In this document: positions 23,067 to 35,664 of the stretch, piece by piece | Numbering within the stretch: the first letter of the stretch is position 1 | Layout of the letters: every line of letters begins with the position of its first letter | Assembly (NCBI GenBank): GCA_950295325.1 | Contig: OX485804.1 | Location: 9,054,001-9,118,000, forward strand | Direction: 5' to 3' | From: Polytrichum commune | Lineage: Eukaryota > Streptophyta > Polytrichopsida > Polytrichales > Polytrichaceae | DNA length: 64,000 bases | Notes under the pieces: generated by a model | Database searches by the model: none | The model's input: only the letters and a program-made list of their open reading frames with translations | What the model was told of the DNA's origin: nothing | Program-made: the position numbers and the translations under genes

Positions 23067-25853
23067 GGCGATCCTTCACTCTCAAGTGGAAATCTTTCTC
23101 ATCATTGTGTTTTTTTGGTGAAGGACGTCAATGATTTGAGAGTGATTGTTGTAGGATCCGTGAGAGATTAGACATGTTAGGTGATGGTTTGGACAGTAGG
23201 GGTGAAATTGAGTGACAAATTAGATGTGCTTAGCTATTGAGTGTACCCGTATCCTTGCCATCTAGGGTTTCGAAACCAGATTTGCGAGCAGTGTGGTGTG
23301 TACCATACACAAGCACATAGGTGCGGTGGAGGCTCCGAGGTACTGGCGGTTGCTTGCCGTAGTTTCATTGTGTAAGCCCGGTCCAATTTGAAGGAGGTCC
23401 TTGAAGTCATCAGCAGGTGGCTCAATTTGAAGGGCTTCTCGAGGCGGATCTTGAGATTGCGTTGCTGCCGCTAATGTTGAGGAAGTTGCTGAGGCGTACT
23501 TTAGTTAACTACCTCGCGTACGTCCTACTACAGAGAGCATACTTTAGCAGCCTGCAGCAACATTCTACTCAGAAGCAACAAAGCATTTGTTGTCATTTGT
23601 CCATGTGCTGGACCTTCACAAACCTTTCAAATTACGAAGCAGGTTGTAACTTTTATGTTTCCTCTGCAATTTCTGCAGGATCCGGTAGTTCAGGCGCAAG
23701 AGAGAAAACCCTCATATGGTGGCGGCTTCTTTGACAAGGTATGTCATTCGCCTTGGGCAACTCAAGATGGCACTGCCTCCAAATATATGAATACCAACGA
23801 TAAGGTCAGAGTCCTATGGACAGAGGACAGGAGGATCCTTCAAAATCTCCCCGAAGGTGAGAGCAGATGTAATCGACATAGTACCCCGAACTTTGGTTGT
23901 CGCTTTGTCTCTTGTTGTCTGGAAGTCGCTTGCTAGTCAAACTGAGTGATTAGTTTTCCTTCATTGCTGTTGTGGAAGTGCTTCTCAGAATTTCTTTGTT
24001 CAGCTACCCTCAGCATGAAGTTCTTCACAAAGTGTCTGATGTTTTGCTGATGGAAGAGTGCACTCCTCTCCAGTTTTCTCAATCTCCATCTAAGTCTTGC
24101 AAAAAACTTAGTGAGGGAATTATATGTAGTCATTTTGATGACTTTTTTGAGAGCCTGGCGATGGTTGCAGGCATTTACTCCCAGGTTTGCTACTTGTCAT
24201 AATCGGTAAAACCTACTACATTAACTAAGTATCATTGCTTTCCCGTCTGTGAGCCTTAGGAGCAATCCATGTCAGGTGGGAAAAGTATCTGTGGGATGGG
24301 TTTTGGGCACCTTTTGGGTTGGTGGAGTTTTCAAGGAAGTTTCGGGAGTTTCTAAGCTGCCAGTTTTCCTGGCTGTGTTGTTTTGCCTAGGTTTTTTCCA
24401 GCTTGACACCATGATTCCAATAGTAGGGGTTGTCACACCTTCTCGGAGAATGTAGAATGGGAGGATGGAGAATGGAGAATGAGGAAAAAGAGGAGCCAAT
24501 AGGATAGCTTCTCCATGGAGAAAGGTGTGACACCCCTTTGTGGTCCGTGGAGAATGGAGAATGGGAATTACCATTTTGCCGTTCGCATGTGGTAAGAATT
24601 TGTGCTTTATTCACACGCTCGGATCATGCACTTTTTGTAGTGTGGATTTTTTATCAAAACTTTTACGGGAAGTTAGCTTCGTGCATGTGTGATCCGATTA
24701 GAAAGGGGATGATTTGTGAAAATTTTATCCATCATTTCATGTTGTAGTGTTCCACCCAAAATTTTGAAAATTTTAGTCTTAAAGTGCTCTTAAAAAAGTG
24801 AAGTACTAAAATTAAGCAATCAAAAAATCTCCAAAAATCACTACACTTAGAGTATTACATTCCAACCAAACACAACAAAATTTATTATTAGATTGTCAAT
24901 ATCTCATTCGTAATCATATTACAAAAAATTGTGTAATTTTAAGTTTAGGGTGTAATACAGAAATATTGGTAATAGCAATTGCAAATCTAACCATATGGAT
25001 AGAATCTAAAATGCATATTGTACAACTTTTATTCATTTATCAAGTTGATCTTATCCCTCTTAGTTGCATTTTATAATGCATCTTTGAAAAACTGCCAAAT
25101 CTGAAAAGGATGAGAACGTTTAGGAATTAAGGAAGGATTAAGGAAGGATGTTTGTTATGTTTTGTATGTTTTGTATGTAACATTGAGATCTTTTGGATCA
25201 TGCAATGATGTGCTAATAATAATGTAGTGCAAAAGTATAGTAAAATACATGTGTTTTTGAAATAGGATTATAATCTACATTTAAATTTTTCAAAAGTAAA
25301 AGTACTGAAATGCATGTTTGATACTTCATTAAAAAATATTATTGAAAATAGAGAAATATTAATATCAAAAATTGAATGCATATTTTAATAACATAAAAGA
25401 ATAATTTTGCAAAGTAAAAGAATAATTTCTGAAAGTAAAAATATTAAATTTTACTTAATCACTATATTCGTTAATTAGAGACTTTGGAAAGTCTCAAAAT
25501 CGATGCAAATGGTTGAATATCTAGTTCAATTTTTTATTGTGATGACATGTATTTGTGCCAAATTGGTTAGTGCGGCCCATGCAAATCACTTTATTAAGTT
25601 ACATTGAATATATTTCTTGTACTTTTCTTGTTTTTTATTTGAAACACTATGTTCTTAAATAGTCTCAAAATCATGAAAAAATCTTCGATTACCGAATATA
25701 GTGATACTTTGTAAAACAATTGGAGATACACTGTATATATTTCCCTTAAATATGTATTTTGGATCATTGTACATCATCGTTGGTTTCACTTGAAATACAT
25801 ATAATATATTAGATCCTTCATATTATTTGTCTTTGTTTTTTACAGTTGTAAAT
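23067..25853. other. MULE interior, no recognised gene
   Basis: Exon-like fragments occur on the plus strand, for example an open stretch ending near 23638 and GATCCGGTAGTTCAG after an acceptor at 23679, followed by a donor near 23740. A further open frame spans 23972-24185 (ending FESLAMVAGIYSQ before GTTTGC). They could be pieces of a captured host gene, but I do not recognise the family. At 24425-24540 GGGGTTGTCACACC and GGTGTGACACCCC form a short inverted-repeat unit. From 24750 to 25830 the sequence is AT-rich and empty. Confidence 0.4.
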
Positions 25854-27108
25854 ATGCCTTGTCGTAGTGAACGAGCTAAGGCTACTGAAGAACTTGAAAA
25901 TACTCTTGTAGCACGTATAGTGTTTAATTCTATGGGAATGATAGCTTCATGTACTGATTCGTCAAGTAGTGCTAGCAGTTCCTCTACTTTTGATAGTAGT
26001 GATGAGGGCCTCGACAATGTCTCTACATTATACAACTGCATCTTATCACAACGTTACTTTGCAGAGAAACATCATGAAATGGTAGATTCATCATGCATGC
26101 CTAATGATATACTTCGTATAAACCCTAATAGGTTTAGAGCAAGATTCAAGATATCATCCACAATATTCGACAAAATTTGGAATATGATCAATGACCATAA
26201 CATCTTCACTAATGTTAGCACTTCCACTCAATTCGATCCTAGGTTGCAGTTCCTAATTGTTTTATTTAGGTTTGGAGCCTATGGAACCGGCGCCTCCAGG
26301 GCAAATATTGCGGCATCATTTCATATATCCACTAGCGTTCTATTGAAGTTCACAAAACGCGTTATAGTTGCTCTTTTATCACTTGAAAAGAATGTCGTAT
26401 GTTGGCCCAATGCAGTGGAAAAAAAATCCATCAAACTCTCTATTCAAGAATCCCATGGATTTCCCAACGTCATCGGCATGATGGATGGTACTCATGTTAT
26501 ATTTGCTGCAAAACCAAGCTATCAAGGAGAACAATATTTCAACAGAAAAAAATGATACTCCATTTCATGTATGATCGTCAACGACCACAATTATAAAATA
26601 ACGCACCTACATGTAGGCTTCCCTGGCTCAGCTCATAATAGTCGTGTGTTTGTCAACTCACATATGGCTTCACCATGCTGATTTTTTCAAATCTCCTGAG
26701 TATATTCTAACAGAGACTGGCTATTCTCTCACTGCTATTACTCTACCACCATACAAGGTCCCTGCATCAAAGAAAAAAGAGAATCAACGTTTCAATAAAT
26801 ATCTCTCTTCTATTCGTGTGCGGTCCGAACATATCATTGGGCAACTGAAGGGGAGGTTTCAAAGCCTTCGTGGCAATCCTACAGTCATTTCAGGAAAGGG
26901 AATGCACACCCTTGTTATGCTTTGGATTCGGAGTTGTGCCGTTCTACACTTCCTACTCCTCGTGGATGGGTATGATTATTCAAATTGGGAAGGTGGAATC
27001 GAAGACCCAGACATGATTGTTTCCAATGAAACTCCAGAGGGAAATAACATAATACTTGGATATAACAATAGTTATGCGAGAAGCAAAAGAAAAATGATTA
27101 AAACATAG
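25854..27108 (+). pseudogene. PIF/Harbinger transposase (HARBI1-like, DDE_Tnp_4), broken
   Basis: The open frame from ATG 25854 runs to a TGA at 26553-26555. Its N-terminal part has a Ser-rich stretch and the helix-rich domain typical of plant PIF transposases, then GMMDGTHVIF with the first catalytic Asp, and NRKK before the stop. The same frame continues after the TGA with YSISCMIVNDHN and VGFPGSAHNSRVF, as in intact family members, then is lost by a frameshift near 26670-26690. The next frame gives YILTETGY, KVPASKKKENQRFN and RSEHIIGQLKGRF (catalytic Glu). The second catalytic Asp, normally in a DSGY context, is replaced in TETGY. One nonsense codon, one frameshift and one lost catalytic residue make this copy dead. 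Confidence 0.9.
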
Positions 27109-27523
27109 GTCTTGAAATATCATGGATATGGAATATGATGTACAAGTCTGTCACAAATATAGAGCTATATCATGTTCTAATATCAGCATAGTACACAAGT
27201 TCAACACAATACATGATGAAGGGTTCATGACTATCAACCTTTATGTAATAAACTCAAAGTTAATATTCTAGATAATTAAATGAATATTCAAAAGATGCTC
27301 ATATGACAAGTAGGAGAATCTATATGCTCATATCACCGCAGATTGTTTAAAAGTATCTCTCATGTTTTGATTGCATTTTTCCACCATGGGAGGATCAATT
27401 CGGGAATCAATTGGTAGTCATTGTCAGACTTACTGTTCAAAATTCATTACGCATTTGGATGAAAAATCGCTTAGTAAGTGACTGTAAATGCGATATTATA
27501 AATCTATAATGTACAAAAAAATT
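27109..27523. other. Spacer between convergent PIF transposase and Myb-like gene
   Basis: About 400 bp of AT-rich sequence separates the two convergent coding remnants. No gene or terminal inverted repeat was found. Confidence 0.5.
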
Positions 27524-28916
27524 TCATGACGTCTTAGCACGCAGTTTTTCAAGCTCAAACTGTAAAGCTAGTTTACTAATATGTGATTTCTCACGTTGCT
27601 TGTCTCTCCACATTAATTCCAAATCCAAACAGTGGTGTTCAAGAGCAAGCTGCTTATCTGATTGCTCTCGCAGGAATTGAAGTTTCTTTTGTTGATGTGC
27701 AGAATGCTTCTCTAACTTCTTCTCCATCAACACTCGGTTTTGCTCTTGCATATCTGCTATTGTTTCTTCTATTGATTTAAGTTTTTTCTTCTGCTCTTTC
27801 TGATGGCGACTGGGAGACAGTCTAGGCTACGTTCTCTCAGGTACAAAAGGTGCACCTGCACATCCAACAACCCAAAACTAAAAACATAAAAGAAAGTGAA
27901 AATATATGTTAAAATGTTGAAAGTCAATGTTCTACTTGTGACACATAGGAACTGATCGCACTGATTGGACAGAACAAGTGACTCCCTTAATGACCAAGTT
28001 CTAAAAAAACCAATTTGACTAATCATAAGAGGTGATACCTTAAAAATAAGCATATGGGATTGGCTCTGAACCCGGAACACTATCTTCTTCGAAATCTGTC
28101 TCTTCATCATCACTAAACTCATCTTCTTCATAATTACCATTGTCACCCTCCTTAATCATCGATTCATGAAATCCTTGCCCAATAGAGGTTCCAAATAATA
28201 ATTCCTCTGTGTTCTTAGTCATGCCGGTCTCACCAATGTATGGTGGATTAACAACAACACTCTCAGACATGATTGGTTTGACCCGAAAGTAAAATGGACA
28301 AATGAAGATAACCTTATCTCTAATTCTAGCAATCCCCAACTTTTCATTAGTAGTGGTTAATCCTTCACATGTGTTACACAAGTAATCTTCCGCCTCTTTG
28401 AATTTCTTCTCCACATACCTCATCTTGGATATTACATGTTCAGATGTTTTTTTTTGTATTCAAAGTGTCGAGGAAATTAGAAATGGTAACAATTATTGTT
28501 TTCTTGGTGAGCCCTGAGGTCCGCGTTCCTCCGCTTGCATTTCTGATACATGCCCCCTTCCACATCTCGTAGTTGCCTGACAACTCCAACCACTCAAACA
28601 GCTGTGCTTCCATATTTTCGGTCCATGTCTCGTACAATGTCTTCTGAGCTGACTCTTGTGATGCACTACCAACCTCGATGGAACGGGAGGTGGCAATGTC
28701 AGATGCTTGGGATGCCATCATAAGACTTTGCGTTTGGTTACATTGCTTCTTTCGTTGTGTGCATTGGGGGGATTGGGGTTGCGTTTCCAGAGGTCCCAAG
28801 TAATTTGCGGGATTCATCTGTATGACTGCAATGAACAATAATCTTACCTTCACAAACAGTAATCTCAATATCGAAAACAGTAATCTAATTTGCACCATTG
28901 AACCAAGAAAATCCAT
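27524..28916 (-). pseudogene. Myb/SANT-like DNA-binding protein, PIF ORF1 partner, broken
   Basis: Reading on the minus strand, 28916-28440 ends with a Myb/SANT-like domain (TENMEAQLFEWLELSGNYEMW, then GLTKKTIIVTISNFL). The frame shifts at an A8 run near 28448-28455; one base fewer would lead directly into SEHVISKMRYVEKKFKEA at 28440-28400. That second frame carries an IRDKVIFICPFYF and VVNPPYIGETG segment and an acidic tail (EEDEFSDDEETDFEED). A further 3' exon around 27830-27524, with one in-frame TAG, encodes a Lys/Glu/Gln-rich coiled coil (MQEQNRVLMEKKLEKHSAHQ). This architecture is the usual companion protein of plant PIF/Harbinger transposases, needed with the transposase for DNA binding. 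Its position, convergent with the transposase remnant, fits one decayed element. Confidence 0.8.
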
Positions 28917-28992
28917 GCTACCTTCTATATAGTGTTGATATTTTAACGTGCAAAGGATAAGAGGTTAGAGTTGGTTATAATCAGAAAAATTA

Positions 28993-29217
28993 ATGGTTCA
29001 TCTGGCCTTGACAGGAGTGCAGCAAGAGGAGAATGTTATGGTGGTTCATGGATTGGAGGTGCTTCAAAGTGAGCTGAAAATTTCTAAGAATGAGCTTCTT
29101 GAGACCACTGCACACTTGAAGCAGGCACAAGAAGGTATGAAAAACATGTCAACTTATTTGGCAGCAGTTTTGAAGATGGATTTTACAAAGCCCATGAGAG
29201 GAGATATTCATAAGTAG
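28993..29217 (+). other. Coiled-coil exon-like fragment, unrecognised
   Basis: An acceptor-like TTGACAG ends at about 29015 and is followed by an open frame to a stop at 29215-29217. It encodes a charged helix (LEVLQSELKISKNELLETTA) and a short tail MDFTKPMRGDIHK. It looks like the last exon of a longer gene; no upstream exon was found. A captured host fragment is possible. Confidence 0.35.
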
Positions 29218-29387
29218 CTGAAGTTCATATTGTTTGTGGATTACTTTTAATTGATTATTACAATTTTATGCTTGAATTTTAAGTTTGTGGACTTCTTTAA
29301 AGTTCTGTCCAGAATTATGAAAGTTATGGTCGGAGTTTGTGATGTATTTTGACTGTCATCATCCACTTACAAATGTTTGTAGCTCTG

Positions 29388-29915
29388 GAAATCATGTCTG
29401 AAATTGGTAGTCTTGATCTTAATGCTCGAATTTGAAGCAAGAGGTTAGGACTGAGGTTTTCCATGTTATCCTGTGATGAGCTTTTTAAATTCAATGATTT
29501 CATACCCAAGTCCCAAGAACTTGCTTAAGTCGTACCGTATAGCTGAGGTCCTCAAACACTCCTGCACATTCTCAGACAAATGTATTCAACAAGAATTACA
29601 ACGTATTTCCAATTCTTGCAAACTATGGAAACTACGACACAGATGCTCTGTTTCATGGCATAATGAATTTGATATTCATATGAGCTCCAGAAATTGTGAG
29701 GCAAATGTCTATGGGCACAAGGATTTGGAATTGGTAAACGTGTCAAACTAAGTTAATTGAGTGTTTCATATCCTACGAGAAGTGGGCGCTGAGACAAAAC
29801 TATCCAAATAACACATGTCTACCTTATCCAACTCACAATTCAACCTTTTAGGTGTTGCAACTACACAATACAGAAACAAAGAGCATGAAAATTGCAAACC
29901 CTATGTATGGTAAGC
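29388..29915. repeat. 528-bp direct duplication, copy 1
   Basis: Repeats at 30012-30539 (offset 624) with few differences. The shared block runs from GAAATCATGT to CCCTATGTATGGTAAGC. A diverged third copy of part of it is at 60401-60520. Confidence 0.92.
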
Positions 29916-30011
29916 TCTGGAAATCAAGCGACTGCAACACTACACATTATGGTCCCACCTGAATACTCTGAATCCCTCATTCATGCTTGTTCAAAACAAA
30001 TAGCTGCAATA

Positions 30012-30539
30012 GAAATCATGTTTGAAATTGGTAGTCTTGATCTTAAAGCTCGAATTTGAAGCAAAAGGTTAGGACTGAGGTTTTCCATGTTTTTCTGTGA
30101 TGAGCTTTTTAAATTCAATGATTGCATACCCAAGTCCCAGGAACTTGCTTAAGTCGTTCCGTATAGTTGAGGTCCTCAAACACTCCTGAACAATCTCAGA
30201 CAAATGTATTCAGCAAGAATAACAACGTATTTCCAGTTCTTGCAAACTATGGAAACCACGACACAGATGCTCTGTTTCATGGCATAATGAATCTGATATC
30301 CATAAGAGCTCCAGAAATTGTGAGGTAAATGTCTGTGGGCACAAGGATTTGGAATTGCTAAACGTGTCGAACTAAGTTAATTGAGTGTTTCATAACCTAC
30401 GAGAAGTGGGCGCTGAGATAAAACTATCCAAATAACATATGTCTACCTTATCCAACTCACAATTCAACCTTTTAGGTGTTGCAACTACACAATACAGAAA
30501 CAAAGAGCATGAAAATTGCAAACCCTATGTATGGTAAGC
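30012..30539. repeat. 528-bp direct duplication, copy 2
   Basis: Second copy of 29388-29915, separated from it by 96 bp. No coding content recognised. Confidence 0.92.
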
Positions 30540-31779
30540 ACTGATTCAATATTGCAGCTTGAAATCAATGTGAGGTCAGTGTTGATGATATATGAATCTA
30601 CATGTTTGTGATGTCAAATAATGCCGGATCGGCAATGCTGCAATATTTTTAGGGTTAGGCGCCCAATTCTCGAAATTTCAACCACCTTGTACCACCGTAA
30701 TTTAGAGGATAACAGGAATTTCTTCAATCCCGAAATTTGGAATCCACACAGATGAACTACTACTACCCACAACACCACGAAGCAAGGATGACATTCACAA
30801 GCAACTAAGCTAGTCCTCCGTGAAGCAGATATGAAGTTTTGAAGTTATGATGTCTTCAGAAGTCCAGTGAGCGACTGCTCCAAAACTGCAACTCCTTAAA
30901 CTGGAACCCATATATTTTGCATGAGGACAAAAAGCAAGAAATCTAAGTTATAGCTCCTCCTTCATGGTCAACCCTCACAAAATGAAAAACCCACCACTGG
31001 ATTGCAACCAAACATGAGAACTCCACTTACAAATAGATGCGAAAAGGATATGACAAACCTCCAAGAAGGAAAACACTTGAAGTTGAGGGAAGACCACTTG
31101 CACAGAAATCACAGAAATGAACTAAAGCCCCGCCGCCAGGTGAAAGAAGTGGGAGAATGGTGAAAAACAGTAAAACTTCAAAGAAAGAGGTAGGAGCTCT
31201 TCTTCTTCTTTTTCTTCTTCTTCTTCTTTTGTTTTTTTTCCCCTCTTTCACTCTCTCACCTCTCATCACCTTCAACAAAGCCAAGCCAAAGCCAAGCGAG
31301 CCCCATGCACTCAAAACCCGCCTCAGGCCATTGCCTGGAGATTGGAGTGGAACTAATTAACTTATGCAAGCTTCTTGAGGTCTTTTGGAAGACCGACATT
31401 CATACATGTTTACACACAAATATGCGTGCTCGATTTGTGACTCGACTTCAGAGTTGTTTAATTTCCTATTTGGGAAACTGCTAATCAGGTGCATGATCTA
31501 TCGAGGATTTTGGTACACACAATGATTACATAAGCAAGTTTGAGGAATCCAAAATGCACGAGGTTCTGATGAGTTTAGTGTTATGATAATTGCAGGCTTC
31601 ATAGTTGATTCAACGTTTGAGAGTGTTGTGTTGCTCGAGGTAAGTGTGGGGACAATCAAACCACATAACAGGTGCCTGCAATTTGAGTTCATGTTATTGA
31701 TGTTGATAATTGAGATGATTGTAATCTTGTATAACTGGAACTTGTGGTGCTGGTGAGTTCATGCAGTATTTTGCTGGAT
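30540..31779. other. MULE interior, non-coding
   Basis: No gene recognised. A CTT-rich tract at 31197-31250 produces Leu/Phe or Lys/Arg homopolymer frames that are not real proteins. Confidence 0.55.
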
Positions 31780-32935
31780 ATGGCGCCAACTGTTGGAGCA
31801 AAGGTGTCTTTGACACCTGCAAGGCTTGTTGTAGAGGCTTTAGATCATGGTTTGCACGTGGTCGAGGATCCTCCAATGATTAAGCTCCTTGGTCGTACAA
31901 AGTTTGTGGAGCTTGTCGTTTTTGGTGTTCTTGGTTGGCAGGAAAGGGTGAGAACTTTGAACTTTTCCTTCACATTCAATCTTGCATCATTTCCAACGTT
32001 CCCGACTTGTTTAGTCTGCAAGGTTTAGGGTCTATGTCTTTCTCTCCTCCTCTCATTCGGGCAAGGCAAGTATGAGCAAGTTTGTACATTCTCCTCACAT
32101 ATAGGCTTCAAATGTTTACCGTGGGAATAAATGGCATGTGTCTAGAATATCCAAACAAATCCTTTAATGTTTGAATGACAGTCCCTGAATGACAATACTT
32201 GAATGACATGATGATAGTCTATGTCATTCAATTTAAATTATTATCTTCTTATATGATTTTGTTATTATGACAGTTGTTCGCAGGACAACGTGTTTTTAGG
32301 TCCACTATGATACACAATAGAAAACCTTCTATAGCATTATTCTTGGAAGCAGAGTACGAGGCGCTCACGCTTGAGGCTTATTGGGAGTCTAGAGTGATTA
32401 CCACGAGGTTGGTTAATGGCAGACATCCATTCTCTTGTGTACACTGTAAAGAAACACACATATCGAAGAACACGACATCTTATCATAGAATGCTCAACAT
32501 GTGTAAGGTATACAAGGGTCTTGGAGTGTTGAAGATGTATCCATCGTGGGAGAAAAGCAACCACGGAGAGGTTTATAGGATTGCTAAGAAATATGGGAAG
32601 ATGTATCAGTCTAGCGTAGTGTGCAAGCCACCTACACTGCTGAAGAGGAAGGCAACAAATATCATTGACATTCCCCCTTGAAACACCGCAATATAGCTGT
32701 GAAGGCAGCCCCCAAACCTCCAAAGTCACCGTCCCACAACAAACCAAAGCGGAAGGTGAAGTGTATCCCTCAATGTGTGAGGTTTGAAAAACATAAAAAA
32801 TGACATGACTCTGAAGGACATGGCGATAGTGAAGAATTTGCGGATGTGAGCTCCGAAGACTATTCTAATTCGCATTCACCAAGAGAAGCCAATAATGAGG
32901 CTATGTCCGCGGTTGCACCTCTAATTTCTAAATAA
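31780..32935 (+). pseudogene. MULE-borne gene with BED-like zinc finger, unrecognised, frame broken
   Basis: Exon 1 (ATG 31780 to 31947, donor GTGAGA) joins in phase 0 to exon 2 from 32274 after TTATGACAG. The product begins MAPTVGAKVSLTPARLVVEA and is about 190 aa to a TGA at 32679-32681. Exon 2 holds FSCVHCKETHISKNTTSYH with HRMLNMC, a CX2C...HX5C arrangement resembling a BED zinc finger of transposon proteins. Just before the stop a C5 run breaks the frame; a neighbouring frame continues with a Lys/Pro-rich, NLS-like stretch (NKPKRKVK) and an acidic Ser-rich tail to 32935, with another stop at 32799-32801. I do not recognise the family. It could encode a DNA-binding accessory protein of this MULE. 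The intron carries four copies of the GAATGAC motif. Confidence 0.5.
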
Positions 32936-33909
32936 TTGGAGTACATTAGTCTGGGCACATTGTCCAATGAAGAGGTTTTCCATGTGGTCAGACATCCCAA
33001 ACATTCAAAGCGTGTCATTCAGCATGACACCACATGCAATCTCACTCGTAAAGAGGTTGAGAAACAGACGTGGCGGAAGGCCAAACTTATGTTTCCTGAT
33101 GGCTACTTTAGAAACATTCATTTCCCACACCATTGTTGAAATCAACGGAATATACATCCTCATTACTGAGGCGTTGTCCAATAGATGCCTAAAGAACTCG
33201 TTGAAGACCCTCAATATTGCATAGATCACTTGTATAAGATGTTAGAAGACGGGATCATTGGCTCAGGGGGGGGGGGTAGTCATTGGTTGGAGTAGCAATA
33301 TACGTGCGAACAAATGATAAGGTATTTTAAAAACATGGGAGCAAAAAATATAATTGGGCGTAAGAGTAATATAGGGTATCAAAAATGGCACTGGACATCT
33401 TTAAAGTACTATAGGGTATGGAATAATAGGTAATTTGAAATTATAAGTAATGCAAGCCATTTTTCTATTAATCCAAAGTAGAAATTTACATAATGATAGC
33501 ATGTGAAAAAAAAAATTGAAAGTAATACCCCCTTATAAAATAGTGGTTGTTCGCACCTATATCCTTAACTTTTTAACACACTGCCCCCTCCCCGAGATCA
33601 TTGGGAAAAAAATTAGCAACGCATTTGGCCAATGGTATCTATACGGAAATCTAGTAAGATCAACATATGTCAATACATGTTACTTGTTTTTATGTTTCAT
33701 TCTTGTAATACGTGGTTTGTATTGAGGATTACATGGATTTGACTTGTGAATATCATTGTTTTACATTAAATAATATATCAATTTGAACTTTGAATGACAA
33801 GGTTTTGTGTTGAGGATGACAAAACTTTGATACGATAATCAAATATTTTGCATCAAGGTTGATATAGCTTTGAATTCCTAATGACATGGTTATAGTTGGG
33901 ATTTGTAGG
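32936..33909. other. MULE interior, one unexplained open frame
   Basis: The plus frame 32936-33139 (SNEEVFHVVRHPKHSKRVIQ) is charged and could be a further exon of the neighbouring gene. A G9 run at 33266-33274 follows. The remainder is AT-rich. Confidence 0.35.
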
Positions 33910-34745
33910 GTCCTCGCACTCCAAAAGAGCACAAGACGCTCATTAAAAGAATAAATGAGTAGATGCGATGCTTCAATAGTAACTTTGATATACAGAGGTT
34001 TGATGAGCTCATGCATTTGAAGGATTACCACAACCTCAGAATCACGTTCAGGGCGTACGAAGCTAAGCTAGCTGCCGCAAACAAAGATGTAGAAGAACTA
34101 CGCAAAAAATTTGTCCATGATAAACTCAACAAGCTCAATGTTGCTGAAAAAATACGTACAGAACATAAAAGGTGGGCGTGGTCCCCGGTGTTTTGCATAC
34201 TTAAGGAATGGTCTCTCTCTGATTTCCACGGCTATCCATGGGAACACACGGAACATGAGTGGTTAGAAATAGAGAGAATTTTATTGTCACAAGTATACTC
34301 TAAACCATGTTTAATTGAGGTTGAATGTCCCCATATTCTCAAAGTTTTGTTGATCTTAAATCGGATATTGGATGGTCACAACAGTTCTCTTGTCCATCCT
34401 TAGAGAGGTTTGACATTGACAAATATTCTTCACATTGCTCGGGATAAAATAAAATCTGTAATTTTGACTAATATTATGCACAATTTATCAACTATGGGTT
34501 GGACATTGTTTCCGCGTATTCATACAACATGTGGCACCTTTAGCAATTTGTATTCAGAGATATTTGCTCTGCTTGGTTACGATGTGGATAAATATGCCGG
34601 AGTCGTGGAGAAAGTCAGGGCCTTCATTGGTAGGATTGCACATCGAGCACTCGCCGATATGGTGAAAATGCATCGATCTTCCGAGGTCGTTGATATGTGG
34701 CATTCGGCGGACGTCCCGAACCAACGAAAACCTAGATGTGAAGAA
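33910..34745 (+). pseudogene. MULE-borne unknown gene, interrupted by two TAG codons
   Basis: An acceptor-like TTTGTAG precedes GGTCCTCGCACTCC at 33909-33910. One frame is open from there to a donor GTATGT at 34746 except for TAG at 33959-33961 and 34401-34403. The roughly 278-codon product has a coiled-coil segment (AYEAKLAAANKDVEELRKK) followed by a Trp-rich part (WAWSPVFCILKEWSLSDFHG) and a helical C-terminal half (LYSEIFALLGYDVDKYAG). No family recognised. Because the frame is otherwise clean over 830 bp, the sequence was recently coding. Both TAG could derive from CAG. Confidence 0.5.
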
Positions 34746-35184
34746 GTATGTAGTTATTCTATACATTTGATTGTAAAAATATACTCATATATTGTTTGAT
34801 TGGAATGGTATTAAAGTTTATTTATTTGACTTGCATGTATTATTTTTTGTCCTCGTCATGCGTGAAGACATGGACATTGGATAATTGATCATGAACGACC
34901 TCTAAAGAAAAAAAACATTGTATACAGATCAGATTAGGTAAAACAGTCAATATCATGTTTGCCTTAAGACAAACAAAATTCAGTCTTATTTAATGTGAGT
35001 TTGGCTTGGAGGAGCCCACTGGTGACATCGCACTGGATGTGCCAAACACATTGTCATTAATGGATAATTCCCAAAAATGCGTCAATTCCTTTATGTGACG
35101 AAGCCACAAGATTATGTAGAATGAGTGCAAGAGGCAATGAGCTTAGACGATCTTAAGAATATCCCGTTATTTTCCTAAAAATAT

Positions 35185-35664
35185 ATGGATTGTTTCGACA
35201 TTCATGATTTATGCCTCACGCAGCTCCAGAATGATCTCCAAAAAAATTCTTTGAAGTTTTTTACGTCTTCGACGCCCTTATTTCTTGATGACATACTATG
35301 TACGATGCAGTCTACGAAGTCATGGACTCCCACAAAACTATACAATGAGTCAAGCAAAGGATCTTGGTTTGCAAGAATTTTGGCCCTGACTCTTGCCATT
35401 GGGCATCCCGAGTCCAGAACAACAACTTCACCACCACGTAAATTAGAGTTGGGCAGCATGACGAATATTGGTTATGCACAAGAAAACTCTTTGATGTTCG
35501 ACAACAACGTGAGTGTGAAGAAGACTGAAGACATGAAGAACAACACTTCAAGAGACGCCACATTCGAATCGTTTTCAGTCATGCCCCCGTGTTCGATCAT
35601 TTCTGAGGTGATCGAAGGACATAGGAAAAAAAACCAAGAAAAAAAAAAACCTCGTCGTACTTGA
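35185..35664 (+). CDS. Unknown ORF in MULE, possible last exon
   Basis: A 159-codon open frame with a hydrophobic N-terminal half (ILALTLAIGHP region) and a basic tail (RKKNQEKKKPRRT) that could be a nuclear localisation signal. It lies 440 bp downstream of the preceding exon-like block on the same strand and may be its continuation. No recognised domain. Confidence 0.35.
   Translation: MDCFDIHDLCLTQLQNDLQKNSLKFFTSSTPLFLDDILCTMQSTKSWTPTKLYNESSKGSWFARILALTLAIGHPESRTTTSPPRKLELGSMTNIGYAQENSLMFDNNVSVKKTEDMKNNTSRDATFESFSVMPPCSIISEVIEGHRKKNQEKKKPRRT

Noticed and set aside
23545-24185. Captured host gene (Pack-MULE cargo)
   Set aside because: Exon-like pieces exist but the family is not recognised and the frames do not link reliably, so it is noted only as a possibility.
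31027-31314. Arg/Lys-rich or Leu-rich frames around 31.2 kb
   Set aside because: Produced by a CTT microsatellite; no start, splice or domain support.
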